DNA of 64,000 nt from Selenomonas sp. AB3002 (GCF_000702545.1 NZ_JNIO01000008.1:434001-498000), one strand, 5' to 3'; numbered from the stretch's first letter, positions 42,184 to 50,810 are shown. A program made the numbers and translations. Notes: generated from the sequence alone by a model not told the origin.

Positions 42184-42258
42184 ATAATAAACTTATTAAC
42201 CTAGTATGTCAATAGGAAAATAAAACTTGATAAGAAATTTACCTATTGCTATAATAGG
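42184..42258. promoter_or_regulatory. Divergent promoters with two Rrf2 operators
   Basis: Minus-strand promoter for the M20 operon: TTGACA (42,212-42,207), 17 bases, TATTAT (42,189-42,184). Plus-strand promoter for the Rrf2 gene: TTGATA (42,227-42,232), 17 bases, TATAAT (42,250-42,255). Each carries one palindrome of the form CCTA-N9-TAGG, at 42,200-42,216 over the first -35 and at 42,242-42,258 over the second -10. Occupation of both sites would repress the operon and the regulator. Confidence 0.8.
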
Positions 42259-42285
42259 TAATACAAAAAATAGGCAGGTGATATT

Positions 42286-42690
42286 ATGGTATCTACGAGA
42301 GGCAGATATGCTCTCAGGGTCATGCTTGACCTGGCTGAGCAGGAATCTGACCGATTCATTCCTTTGGCAGATATTGCCAAACGGCAGGGCATCTCCCAGA
42401 AGTATCTGGAGATTGTCATAAGGGAACTGGTGAAACACAAGCTGCTGAGGGGATTGCGCGGCAAACGGGGAGGATATATGCTGACCCGTTCGCCAGAAGA
42501 TTATACAGTGGGGGAGATACTGGAACTGACGGAGGGGAAATTTGCCATAGTATCCTGTACTGGAAATTGCGCAAAGCAATGTGACAGGAAGGCTTTCTGC
42601 CGTACCCTGCCTATGTGGCAGGAGTTCAATAAGATGACGCATGATTATTTTTTTGGCATCACGCTGGCAGACCTGCTGGGCAAACCGTAA
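42286..42690 (+). CDS. Rrf2-family regulator (CymR-like)
   Basis: A 134-residue winged-helix repressor that probably controls the divergent M20-metNIQ operon and itself. It starts MVSTRGRYALRVMLDLA, has a helix-turn-helix in PLADIAKRQGISQKYLEIVI and a wing in LRGKRGGYMLTRSPEDY. The end has four cysteines (SCTGNCAKQC and FC), so an Fe-S cluster or redox sensing is possible, unlike classic CymR. GGCAGGTGATATT precedes the ATG. Relic copies: start only at 4,223; fully deleted near 13,670. Confidence 0.9.
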   Translation: MVSTRGRYALRVMLDLAEQESDRFIPLADIAKRQGISQKYLEIVIRELVKHKLLRGLRGKRGGYMLTRSPEDYTVGEILELTEGKFAIVSCTGNCAKQCDRKAFCRTLPMWQEFNKMTHDYFFGITLADLLGKP

Positions 42691-42785
42691 GAGAGAAAAG
42701 TAATAGATCAGTAAAATGGAATCCCTGGTTGGATTAACCGGGGCTTTTGCTTTCTCTGCAGATGGTAGCTGAGAGGGGGCTGCCT

Positions 42786-42815
42786 TCGACAAAACTTGGA
42801 CAATGGCGTTATAAT
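42786..42815 (+). promoter_or_regulatory. Promoter before the truncated ferredoxin-type gene
   Basis: TCGACA (42,786-42,791) and TATAAT (42,810-42,815), spaced 18. The region is nearly identical to the YbaK promoter at 13,729. Confidence 0.6.
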
Positions 42816-42846
42816 GTACGTATGAAAATCTAAGGGGGATACGGAT

Positions 42847-43302
42847 ATCAGCACGGTAATCTATTACTATTCAGCAACAGGCAATTCACTTTATACGGCC
42901 AGGGCTTTGCAGGAGTTGCTGCCGGAGGCGGAGCTGCGGTCTATTCCTGAGGCAATGGCGGAGGGTAGATTGGCTGTCAATGCGGAATGCGTGGGCTTTG
43001 TGTTTCCCATGCATTATTTTGGTCTGCCGCTACAGATGGAAGAGTTCCTGGAGAAGCTGACCATCTATGAATCTCCCTATACCTTTGCCATAGCCACCTG
43101 CGGTGTGCCCTACTGGGGCAGGCCCTTCCTGGATGCTGAGGCAATACTGGCCAAGAAGAACAGGAAGCTTCATGGCAAATGGTATGTGCGGCTGGTATCC
43201 AACTACATACCCTATAGGGATATTGCTGCTGACTGGCGCATAAGCATCAGGGCCTGGCTGGCGGAGCGAAAAATCCGCAAGATGGCAAAGTTTGTTTTCT
43301 GA
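42847..43302 (+). pseudogene. EFR1-type gene lacking its ferredoxin domain
   Basis: The N-terminal 145 residues are about 95 percent the same as the intact protein at 4,350, including YYYSATGNSLYTA, but the frame ends in RKMAKFVF and both [4Fe-4S] motifs are gone. As in the intact copy, the flavodoxin motif lies upstream of the first usual start (TTG 42,907); ATC at 42,847, 8 bases after AAGGGGGA, is the only well placed start. Truncation near 43,290 makes a working redox protein unlikely. Confidence 0.82.
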
Positions 43303-43325
43303 ATATGACCAGGGCGTGATAAGTG

Positions 43326-43592
43326 ATGGCTGAGAAGAAGCATAGAACAGATGAATTGGAGAAACATCGGCAGGAAGTGTGGAAGCTTGTTGAAGATGCT
43401 GTCCTTGAGGAATATGGCTGCTTGTTGCCACCAGGGGATGTTACTGTTTCTATAGTGCTACCCTGGACCAAGGAAAAAGCACTGGGGCTTTTGAAGAGGC
43501 AGGGGAAGATTGCTTCCTGGGGACTGGACAAGGATTACAGTGAAGGCAATAAGCGGCGGTATTTGGTGACGGTGGATACTGATACGATTTAG
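43326..43592 (+). CDS. Hypothetical protein
   Basis: An 88-residue soluble protein with charged helical start (KKHRTDELEKHRQEVWKLVE) and a beta-rich end. It begins just after the broken ferredoxin-type gene. No domain is recognised and the ribosome site is weak. Coding status rests on length, natural composition and spacing to the next gene (34 bases). Confidence 0.6.
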   Translation: MAEKKHRTDELEKHRQEVWKLVEDAVLEEYGCLLPPGDVTVSIVLPWTKEKALGLLKRQGKIASWGLDKDYSEGNKRRYLVTVDTDTI

Positions 43593-43626
43593 ACGGAGCT
43601 GTATGACTGATATAGGTTGAGGGATT

Positions 43627-43953
43627 ATGCATAAAGACATATTTGTGGAGAAGGATTGGAAGCTGTTTCGCAAGAAGGTTGCAGACTGGCAGGAGAACTA
43701 CATTGAGAAGCTGACCAGAGTATATATTGACCTTTTGTCTGGGGAGGGCAATGCCTCGGATAAATTCTGGGAACTGGACAAGCGCATGAAGAAGGATAAG
43801 AAAAAGGCTGGTGTACTCATAACAGATATGAGCCGGTCAAATATGATATTCATCATCATGCAGCTACTGGATGAAAAGGTTATAACGCTGGTCGACCTGA
43901 CAGATTTCAGCGAAGGTCTCAGGGAACGGCTGGAATTCTTGTACAGGCGGTAA
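43627..43953 (+). CDS. Conserved hypothetical protein
   Basis: A 108-residue basic protein. The end, VLITDMSRSNMIFIIMQLLDEKVITLVDLTDFSEGLRERLEFL, looks like a family of small bacterial proteins with the MSRSNM pattern. That resemblance is from memory and no function is known. It lies just before the split S49 peptidase gene. Confidence 0.7.
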   Translation: MHKDIFVEKDWKLFRKKVADWQENYIEKLTRVYIDLLSGEGNASDKFWELDKRMKKDKKKAGVLITDMSRSNMIFIIMQLLDEKVITLVDLTDFSEGLRERLEFLYRR

Positions 43954-44083
43954 CACTCACTAAGGGGAAAGGCAGGATTAAGATATGTTTTCCAGAAGCA
44001 AAAAGAAAAAAGTATATGTGATTGACATCTTTGGAGTTATCGAGGCTGTGCCCCATACCCGCTTTGCTGGACACCCGAAATGA

Positions 44084-44395
44084 ATGGTACAATACATTCA
44101 TGAGGTGATACGATTGAACAGATACAGTAATGAATTTAAGGAAGAAGCCGTAAAAAGAGTCTTGAGCGGTGTTCCGGCCAGCCAGGTAGCCCGAGAGATA
44201 GGAGTCAACGTAAGTTCCCTATACACTTGGAAGGCAAGATACATAAAACATCCGGAGCAGCCCTTTGTCGGCAGTGGCAAGCTCCGTGATGAGGATGCCG
44301 AGCTAAGAAGGCTACAGCGGCGTATTAAAGACCTTGAACAGGAGAATGAATTCCTAAAAAAAGCGAGCGCCTTCTTTGCCAAGAACCTGAAGTGA
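44084..44395 (+). CDS. IS3-family transposase OrfA (copy 2)
   Basis: Same protein as in copy 1: HTH plus leucine zipper. Seven A and a G at 44,356-44,363 form the probable -1 slip site. TTG 44,114 after GAGGTG is an alternative start. Confidence 0.9.
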   Translation: MVQYIHEVIRLNRYSNEFKEEAVKRVLSGVPASQVAREIGVNVSSLYTWKARYIKHPEQPFVGSGKLRDEDAELRRLQRRIKDLEQENEFLKKASAFFAKNLK

Positions 44396-45273
44396 TCCGA
44401 TATTACTACATCGAAGCTAACCGCGGCAAATATCCGATTGCAAAGATGGTGCGATGGGCTAATGTATCCAGAAGCGGTTTTTACGCTTGGCTTTCCCGCA
44501 AGCCAAGCCCACGTGACAAAAGCAATGATGAGCTTTTACGTATCATTAAGCAAATTCACGAAAAATCCAATAAGACCTATGGTTCCGTGCGCATTTTCAG
44601 AAAGCTACGTAAAAAGGGGATTAAGGTCAACCACAAGCGTGTAGAACGTATCATGAAGGCAAACGGCATACATGGCAAGGCACGTCGTAAATATAAGGCT
44701 ACAACATATTCAGACCATGATATGCCTGTTGCCGAAAATGTTCTCAACCGCAATTTTTCTGCGGAACATCCTGGGGAAAAGATGGTCAGTGATATAACCT
44801 ATATCCCTACAGACGAAGGCTGGCTTTATCTAGCTGGGGTGATGGATTTATGCGGCCGTAAAATGGTAGGAGTGGCCATGGACAGCCGTATGACCAAACA
44901 GCTAGTTATGTCAGCTTTACAGGATGCCATAAATCATACCAGCGATGTAAACGGCTGCATCCTCCATTCTGACCGTGGAAGCCAGTATTGTTCCAAAGAC
45001 TACTGCCAAATGGCAAAGCAGAATGGTTTTACGATGAGCATGAGCCGGAAAGGCAACTGTTGGGATAACGCTCCCATGGAAAGCTTCTGGGGTACATTAA
45101 AACAGGAATGGCTGAACGAGAAGCATTTCCGCACTCGCGCTGAAGCTAAGGCGGCTGTATTTGAGTATATTTGGATTTTCTACAACCGCCAGCGAATACA
45201 TTCCAGCAACGATTACCAGACTCCGGAAGAATACTACATGGAGCGAATGCCCGTTGAAAAAATTGCTGCCTAA
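44392..45273 (+). CDS. IS3-family transposase OrfB (copy 2)
   Basis: Same protein as in copy 1, with an intact DDE core, so this copy should be able to move. Its frame is open back to the A7G site in orfA (…SERLLCQEPEV-IRYYY), which supports production as an OrfAB fusion. Confidence 0.93.
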   Translation: MIRYYYIEANRGKYPIAKMVRWANVSRSGFYAWLSRKPSPRDKSNDELLRIIKQIHEKSNKTYGSVRIFRKLRKKGIKVNHKRVERIMKANGIHGKARRKYKATTYSDHDMPVAENVLNRNFSAEHPGEKMVSDITYIPTDEGWLYLAGVMDLCGRKMVGVAMDSRMTKQLVMSALQDAINHTSDVNGCILHSDRGSQYCSKDYCQMAKQNGFTMSMSRKGNCWDNAPMESFWGTLKQEWLNEKHFRTRAEAKAAVFEYIWIFYNRQRIHSSNDYQTPEEYYMERMPVEKIAA

Positions 45274-46206
45274 ATTGGTGAAGATGGCCAAAACTGCGGA
45301 AAATAAAGCAATTTTGAGGATGCGTTAGGAATCTTTCATTTTAGGTGTCTAAGCGCATGGGGGAAGGCCACTGCTTCGTCATCCATTTCCCTGAGCAAAA
45401 AGAATACCAACATGCAGAAAGTGATCAAGACCCTGCATAAGATTGCCGGAAAAGACAAGGAAGAGGTTGCAGGTGTCATCATTCACCTGAATACACCCGG
45501 CGGCACCACGGGTACCTCCGAGGAAGCGGCCATGATGATAGAGAAAGTCCGGGAGAAGGGGATCCCTGTAGTGGCTTCTATTGCAGACATATGCTGTTCC
45601 GGGGGCTACTGGATTGCCTCTGCCTGTGATTACATCTTTGCCAACCGCACATCCATGACTGGCAGCATAGGTGTTATCATGCAGCTGCCCAATATCAACG
45701 GGCTGTCCGAGAAACTGGGAGTGAAACAGGTAACGGTTAAGGCTGGAAGGATGAAGGACATAGGCAACCCATTCAGGGAGCTTACGGAGGAAGAGCGTGA
45801 GTTCTTGCAGGAACACGCCGAAGAAACTCATGAAATATTCAAAGAAGCGGTCAGGAAGAACCGCAAAGAAATACCAGCTGATGTGCCGGAAATCTTTGAC
45901 GGGCGTCCCTTCTCGGCAGATTTTGCCCTGCAGAATCATCTGATTGATGAAATAGGCACCTTCTATGATGCTCTGGACTATTTGCTGAGCAAGGCAGGTG
46001 TGGAAGAAAAGGACATCAAGCTTCAGCAGAACGTGGAGAAGAAGGGAATATTATCAAAGCTTTTTTCCATGGAGGTAGATAACTCTCTTGTCAACGCACT
46101 GGCTGATTATCTGGCAGGGAAGTCGTTGTCATCACGATGAAATCCTGTGCGGAGTGGTAATGGAAAAGCTTGGGCAACTGGTCAAGCAAGGAAAGAGGTC
46201 TGGCGA

Positions 46207-46596
46207 ATGGAGCATGAATTGCTGTTGAAACGTGTGTATGAACCCTGCGAACCACAAGATGGCTACAGGATACTTGTAGACAGGCTTTGGCCCAGGGGGA
46301 TAAAGAAGGAAGCCGCTCAGCTGGATGAATGGGCAAAGGAAATCACCCCCAGTACGGAAATCCGCCGCCTGTATCACCAGGGGGATATGCCTTTTGAGGG
46401 TTTCTCTCAGGCATATCTTGAAGAGCTGGAGTCTAATGAGGCTTCTGAAACTTTTGTCAGCAACTGCAGTGAGCAGCTGAAATCGCAAAATGTCACGCTG
46501 GTATATGGGGCGAAGAATGAGCAGGAAAATCATGCGATGGTGCTTAGGGAATGGTTGAAGCGCAAGATAGCAGGAGGGCAATATGTTGCACGCTGA
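46207..46596 (+). CDS. DUF488 protein
   Basis: A 129-residue cytosolic protein of the DUF488 (YeaO) family. The family pattern is clear: LLLKRVYEP, ILVDRLWPRGIKKEAAQLDEW, KEITPSTEIRRLYH and TLVYGAKNEQENHA. The role is unknown. ATG 46,207 is chosen by alignment with the family start; GGAAAGAGG lies upstream. Its end overlaps the next gene by 14 bases, so the two are coupled. Confidence 0.88.
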   Translation: MEHELLLKRVYEPCEPQDGYRILVDRLWPRGIKKEAAQLDEWAKEITPSTEIRRLYHQGDMPFEGFSQAYLEELESNEASETFVSNCSEQLKSQNVTLVYGAKNEQENHAMVLREWLKRKIAGGQYVAR

Positions 46597-47002
46597 ATTC
46601 TCGAATCAACTGCTGGATGATGAGAAACAGATTCGTCAGGAAGTGTTTGTGTCAGAGCAGGGCTTTGAGATTGAATTTGATGATATAGACAATAATTCAA
46701 CGCACATGATGCTCTATAGTGATGATGATGCCGTAGGCTGCTGTCGGTTCTTTCCGGGGGAAGCTCCCGGTGAGTATATAATTGGCCGTATTGCTGTGCG
46801 AAAAGCCTACCGGGGCCAGTCTATGGGGAAGCGCATTGTTGAAATGGCCCTTCAGCACATCAAAGACACAGGAGCATCTAAAGTATCTCTATCAGCTCAG
46901 GTTCAGGCTAAAGGCTTCTATGAGGCGCTGGGCTTCCGGGCAAAGGGAGATGTGTATTTGGACGAGCATTGCCCACATGTACATATGGAGAAGTGTCTGT
47001 AG
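46583..47002 (+). CDS. GNAT-family acetyltransferase
   Basis: A 139-residue N-acetyltransferase that moves acetyl from acetyl-CoA to an amine. The acetyl-CoA loop is RIAVRKAYRGQSMGKRIV, preceded by IRQEVFVSEQGFEIEFD at the start and followed by FYEALGFRAKGDVYLD. This is close to the ElaA/YjcF type. The substrate is unknown. Translation starts inside the end of the DUF488 gene; a long hairpin terminator follows. Confidence 0.88.
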   Translation: MLHAEFSNQLLDDEKQIRQEVFVSEQGFEIEFDDIDNNSTHMMLYSDDDAVGCCRFFPGEAPGEYIIGRIAVRKAYRGQSMGKRIVEMALQHIKDTGASKVSLSAQVQAKGFYEALGFRAKGDVYLDEHCPHVHMEKCL

Positions 47003-47025
47003 ACAGAATTGATGTCATAGAAAGA

Positions 47026-47067
47026 GGGGTTGCTGCATGAGTGAAGTCACTTATGCGGCAGCCCCTT
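47026..47067 (+). terminator. Long terminator hairpin
   Basis: GGGG-TGC-GCAT-AGTGA on one side pairs with TCACT-ATGC-GCA-CCCC on the other, with single mismatches between blocks, then TT. It ends the DUF488-GNAT transcript. Confidence 0.75.
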
Positions 47068-47179
47068 ACCTATAAGCAGATATAAGGTGAACTTAGGAAC
47101 GGTTGAAATAGTATAACCTTTGGAATACAATAATTTATAGAAAAACTTGAACATGGCATGTATCGGGGAGGCGCAAGAT

Positions 47180-47896
47180 ATGGAGAGCAAGATTGGCAAA
47201 TATCTTAAGCTTGGTAATCATCCTGTAGCTGTGTTGTGGAAAGGCGAAATGCCGGAGGAGGCCATACACTTCCAGGAAGGGAAATGGGGGTGTGTGGTGG
47301 CGCTTATCAAGGCAGCCTCTAAGGGTAAAGTGGCTTGTGCGACAAGGGCCACAACTGTCTGCATGGGAGGCAGGGCTGGTCTGGGGTTCCAGGGATATGA
47401 GCATGGCTGGATAGAGTATTTCTTGTCCACCGGCAATGAAAATATTGCCAACAGCGAACATTACAAGAAAACGCCGGAACTGGCCAGGGTTTTTACGGAT
47501 ACTATTCCAAGGGTAAGTCCAAAGGAGTGCCTGGTTTTCAAACCTCTGGATATGGTGTCTGATGACGAGAGGCCTGAGTGCGTGATATTCCTGGTCAATG
47601 CAGACCAGCTCTCGGGACTGGTGACGCTGGCTAATTATGACATGGAGAGTCAGGACAATGTGAAGGTGCGTTTTGCCTCTGGCTGCGGTCAGGCGGTGCT
47701 ATATCCCTTGTCTGCCGAAGAGAAGGGCGATAAGGCTTGCTATATCGGGCTGACAGATCCATCGGCCAGGAAGGTGATTGATAAGGAACAGCTTTCCTTT
47801 AGCATACCTTATAGCAGATTCCTGGAACTGGAGCAGGAAGCAGAGGGAAGCTTCTTTGCTACTGGCACATGGGACACTATACAGCGCAGGATTTAG
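47180..47896 (+). CDS. DUF169 protein
   Basis: A 238-residue protein of the DUF169 family, of unknown role but often placed with redox and metal genes. Readable: HPVAVLWKGEMPEEA, CATRATTVCMGGRAGLGF, FASGCGQAVLYP and IGLTDPSARKVID. It has conserved cysteines (WGCVVALIKAA, VCMGG, SGCGQ) that could bind metal. ATG 47,180 has GGGGAGG 8 bases upstream; an earlier ATG at 47,153 does not. Its truncated sister is at 24,030. Confidence 0.88.
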   Translation: MESKIGKYLKLGNHPVAVLWKGEMPEEAIHFQEGKWGCVVALIKAASKGKVACATRATTVCMGGRAGLGFQGYEHGWIEYFLSTGNENIANSEHYKKTPELARVFTDTIPRVSPKECLVFKPLDMVSDDERPECVIFLVNADQLSGLVTLANYDMESQDNVKVRFASGCGQAVLYPLSAEEKGDKACYIGLTDPSARKVIDKEQLSFSIPYSRFLELEQEAEGSFFATGTWDTIQRRI

Positions 47897-47921
47897 CAAG
47901 ACAGGAAGGGGATGAAACCTT

Positions 47922-48323
47922 ATGGGACGTGGGAAGCAAAGCAAAAAGAAGGTTGTGAAATACCTGAAGGACTGGAACGGTTCAAGATACCTGGGCCAGG
48001 AAGAATTCTGCAAGATTTCATTCAAGGTCAACAAAAACAAGATCATGATATTTGCATCGCTGGTATCAGATTATGTTTTCGTCAGATATGTGGAAGAACT
48101 TGAAGAGAGGACGAAGTACCTGCCTCATGGACTAGGTATGAGCAGGGAGAAGCGTGGCGAAATAGGGCATATGCTGCATGAGGCAAAATACGCCATGGAG
48201 CAGATAAGGGATGCTTCCAGCAATGAGGAGCTTTTCCATGCGCAATACAGATTGAGGGATATCTGCAGCGCATTTGTAGATGCCGGGATACAGGTATTAG
48301 AGGGGAACAGGGAAACAGAATAA
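47922..48323 (+). CDS. Hypothetical protein, paralog of the 24,365 gene
   Basis: A 133-residue soluble protein with a basic, lysine-rich N-terminus and a helical end (AKYAMEQIRDASSNEELFHAQ). Only scattered substitutions separate it from the copy at 24,365. AGGAAGGGG precedes the ATG. Coupled in position with DUF169 upstream (26-base gap) and the coiled-coil gene downstream (13-base gap). The function is unknown. Confidence 0.7.
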   Translation: MGRGKQSKKKVVKYLKDWNGSRYLGQEEFCKISFKVNKNKIMIFASLVSDYVFVRYVEELEERTKYLPHGLGMSREKRGEIGHMLHEAKYAMEQIRDASSNEELFHAQYRLRDICSAFVDAGIQVLEGNRETE

Positions 48324-48335
48324 GGGGTGTAGGTT

Positions 48336-49850
48336 TTGGCAAACGTATTGAGCGTCTTGAAAGAGGCCATGGATGATGACATACGAAACCAGGTGGCCAT
48401 ATTTGAGGTTGTCACCGTCAAGAATATAATGGAGACGGAGGGGCTGAAGGTAGCAGAAAAGGCTGCCGGGATGGTGAATTCTGTGGGGAGGCTCTTGGGC
48501 GCAAAGAATCGACTTGTGAAGGATTTAAGGCCCCGAAGCATTGATGAGCAGATTGATGACAAGATCGAGGAGTGCGCCCATGACAGCCGGGGAATGCTGG
48601 ATGCAGAGCTTCGGGGCCTTTTGGTGGAGCGACTGGAGCTGGAAGATGAAGCTTCGGATGAGAGAATTGCCAAGGAGCTTGTGAAACGTGCAGCTGAGTA
48701 CATGGAGATTGATGAGGTACTGACTTCGGCGGAGATGACTGATGCCGTGCTGCAGCAGTACAAGAATCAGCAGGAAAAGAAAACGGGCTGGCCAGCCCTG
48801 GCCATGCTAGGCGTGTGGCAGCAGATGACGGGCACCTCCAAAGTGGACGGGGAGGTCTACTGCCAGCTGATTTCAATGGCCGGGTCTGTCTACGGCAGAA
48901 ACTTCGCGCCGGAGGATGATGACTTGCCTGACTGGATTATGGGCAGGGAGGCTGACACCAGGCAGGAGATAGAGGAATCGGATGCCTCATATCTGGCAAG
49001 GGAAGAGGAACTGAAAGAGGCACGATTTGCCCGTGAGGTGGCAGAGAGGAATCTCCGGGAAGCCCGAAGAAGCGAGGAGGCTGCCAGGGCTGAACTGGAG
49101 ATGCATAGAAAGCATATTGAGGAGATCCAGGTATGGCTGGATAACTACGACAATATGAGGGTGAGCCAGGAGATTGAGCTTGGTGTGCTGCAGGGCCAGC
49201 TGGTGTCGGCTGCCAGTGATGCCAAGAGATCGGCCCGTACTATCAACAAGCTGAAGCGGGCTATAGTACAGCAGAGGAAAAAGTTGGCCAGCCTCCATGC
49301 AGAGAGGGAATCCAATCTGGCAACACTGGGAAATGCACCGCAAAGGGAAATGGAGCTTCGCAAGCTGATAGAGCAGGCTGAGGCAGAGAGTGCAAGTGCG
49401 CTGGAAGCTTGCCATGAAGCTGAGGATGAGTATGAATTTGCCCGAGCTGCCAGAGACGAAGAACGCCGCAGACGTATAGAAAACATCAGTCGTAGCATGG
49501 AGGAATGGTTCGAGCAGGAGTATGGCGGGAAAGCCTATGAACTTTATGAGGTGATTCTAAACCAGCTGGCTATGACCAACAATGAGCACAGGATAGGCGT
49601 ATTCAAGGCCATAAAGCAGGTGTTGGATGCAGATACGCCAAAAGATTTGGGAAATAAGGTCAGCGATGAGAGCTTGCGGCTGCCCATCAAGGGAACGGGG
49701 ATGTTCCTGGTGTACGAAGCAGATGAGGTTGGTAAGATTAAGTTTGTACGGTTCACGGATGGGGATAGTCTATCAGAACTGCAGCGGGAGAAAGAAGAGA
49801 AACAGCGGCTTGAGCATGATGAAGGCCAGATGATAGAAGAAATGGCATAG
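48336..49850 (+). CDS. Coiled-coil hypothetical protein
   Basis: A 504-residue cytosolic protein. Residues of about 215-390 are a long coiled coil rich in Glu, Arg and Ala (EELKEARFAREVAERNLREA...). The first 200 and last 100 residues look globular. No known domain is recognised; an ATPase motif is absent. The start is TTG 48,336 after an AAGGGGTG stretch. It is missing from the shorter sister block at 24-26 kb, where a DUF2284 piece is joined at this point. Confidence 0.65.
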   Translation: MANVLSVLKEAMDDDIRNQVAIFEVVTVKNIMETEGLKVAEKAAGMVNSVGRLLGAKNRLVKDLRPRSIDEQIDDKIEECAHDSRGMLDAELRGLLVERLELEDEASDERIAKELVKRAAEYMEIDEVLTSAEMTDAVLQQYKNQQEKKTGWPALAMLGVWQQMTGTSKVDGEVYCQLISMAGSVYGRNFAPEDDDLPDWIMGREADTRQEIEESDASYLAREEELKEARFAREVAERNLREARRSEEAARAELEMHRKHIEEIQVWLDNYDNMRVSQEIELGVLQGQLVSAASDAKRSARTINKLKRAIVQQRKKLASLHAERESNLATLGNAPQREMELRKLIEQAEAESASALEACHEAEDEYEFARAARDEERRRRIENISRSMEEWFEQEYGGKAYELYEVILNQLAMTNNEHRIGVFKAIKQVLDADTPKDLGNKVSDESLRLPIKGTGMFLVYEADEVGKIKFVRFTDGDSLSELQREKEEKQRLEHDEGQMIEEMA

Positions 49851-49857
49851 AGGAACT

Positions 49858-49880
49858 GCGGAGCCAATGGCTCCGCGTTC
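49858..49880 (+). terminator. Terminator after the coiled-coil gene
   Basis: GCGGAGCC pairs perfectly with GGCTCCGC around AAT, followed by GTTCTT. Confidence 0.75.
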
Positions 49881-49962
49881 TTGCTAAAGGGGCAGGATTA
49901 TGTATTAGATGAGATGAATACTCATAGAGGGGAATCTGCCGTGGATAAAAAAGGAGATATCA

Positions 49963-50307
49963 ATGACTGGAGAAACGTTAGCGCAGTTTTATATGCGTAA
50001 GCTGCCGGAGCTTAGGCGGAAGCGGGATGTTACCCGCAAGGAAGTAGCCCAGGGAGTAGGAGTTACCTTGGGAAAATATGACAAGTGGGAGACTGGTAAA
50101 GCACTGCCTAAGGCCGGGGACGTGGACAGGCTGGCGGAGTACTATGGCATCAGCATAGATGAGATGCTGGAGATCACGCCGGAGGAGAGTGCTGCTATCA
50201 ACAGGCAGATCATTGCGGATGCGGAGCAACTGCCGCCAGAGCAACGAAAAAATGTGCTGAGAGTGATGAGGGACGGCCATCCTGAGTTATTCCCTGATGT
50301 GTTCTGA
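49963..50307 (+). CDS. XRE-type DNA-binding protein
   Basis: A 114-residue regulator with a Cro/CI-type helix-turn-helix at about 15-70 (RRKRDVTRKEVAQGVGVTLG and KWETGKALPKAGDVDRLAEYYGIS). The short C-terminal part has no ligand domain. The target genes are unknown, but the next gene starts 20 bases on. AAGGAGATATCA precedes the ATG. Confidence 0.85.
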   Translation: MTGETLAQFYMRKLPELRRKRDVTRKEVAQGVGVTLGKYDKWETGKALPKAGDVDRLAEYYGISIDEMLEITPEESAAINRQIIADAEQLPPEQRKNVLRVMRDGHPELFPDVF

Positions 50308-50327
50308 GGCACCCAAAGGCAGGAAAC

Positions 50328-50810
50328 ATGGATATAATTGATTTTGCTAAAGTCCGGGAAGCACGGCTGGCAAAGGCAGCCAAGGAGAAGGCGGAACCTT
50401 ACTCACGGTATACGGCTATGGTGGAGGCTCTGAGCAAAGAAGATTTGACAGTGATGGAGTACATTGCCCAGAATCATGCCCTGCAAATGGCACATAAGAT
50501 TGTGGAGCACAGCCCTTGCTGGGGAGATAAGCATGGAGATTTTTCCTTGCAGGTCTGGTCATCACTGGAAGCTGTGGTGCCTGTGCTTGGAGATTTGATT
50601 ATAGCCAATAGCTATGTGGATGGAGCAGTGCGTCTGGCAGGGCAGAAGTTTATGGCCAATGAAGTAGGCCGGTGGGCAGCCCGGCGGATGATACTTGACT
50701 ATCTGCTGATTCTGATTGATGACAACAGCCTACCCGATGATTGGCTGGATATCCGTGATAAGCAGCCGCTAAAAAACGCCTTTGAATATTTGGGGTATAA
50801 GTTGGAATAG
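50328..50810 (+). CDS. Hypothetical protein
   Basis: A 160-residue soluble, mostly helical protein (DIIDFAKVREARLAKAAKEK at the start, WAARRMILDYLLILIDDN later). Follows the XRE gene and precedes the thioesterase by 11 bases, so the three probably form one transcript. AGGCAGGAAAC lies before the ATG. No function is recognised. Confidence 0.65.
   Translation: MDIIDFAKVREARLAKAAKEKAEPYSRYTAMVEALSKEDLTVMEYIAQNHALQMAHKIVEHSPCWGDKHGDFSLQVWSSLEAVVPVLGDLIIANSYVDGAVRLAGQKFMANEVGRWAARRMILDYLLILIDDNSLPDDWLDIRDKQPLKNAFEYLGYKLE

Larger units (their letters stand above)
44049..45370 (+). mobile_element. IS3-family insertion sequence, copy 2 (1,322 bp)
   Basis: Same ends as copy 1 (TGCCCCATACCC ... GGGGGAAGGCCA). 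CTG is repeated on each side. It splits the S49 peptidase gene, in the same direction as that gene. Confidence 0.95.
43985..46140 (+). pseudogene. S49 (SppA-like) peptidase gene split by an IS
   Basis: Removing the IS at 44,049-45,370 and one CTG copy restores one frame of 277 codons, from MFSRSKKKKVYVIDIFGVIEA to the stop at 46,140. The protein is a signal-peptide-peptidase-like serine protease: LNTPGGTTGTSEEA, then DICCSGGYWIASACD with the catalytic Ser, and TSMTGSIGVIMQ. The insertion falls after codon 21. The downstream part (from 45,412) has its own possible start but no ribosome site. Loss of function is likely and recent. Confidence 0.92.

Noticed and set aside
48418-48876. Minus-strand Pro/Ser-rich frame in the coiled-coil gene
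   Set aside because: Typical shadow of an Ala/Glu-rich coding strand.
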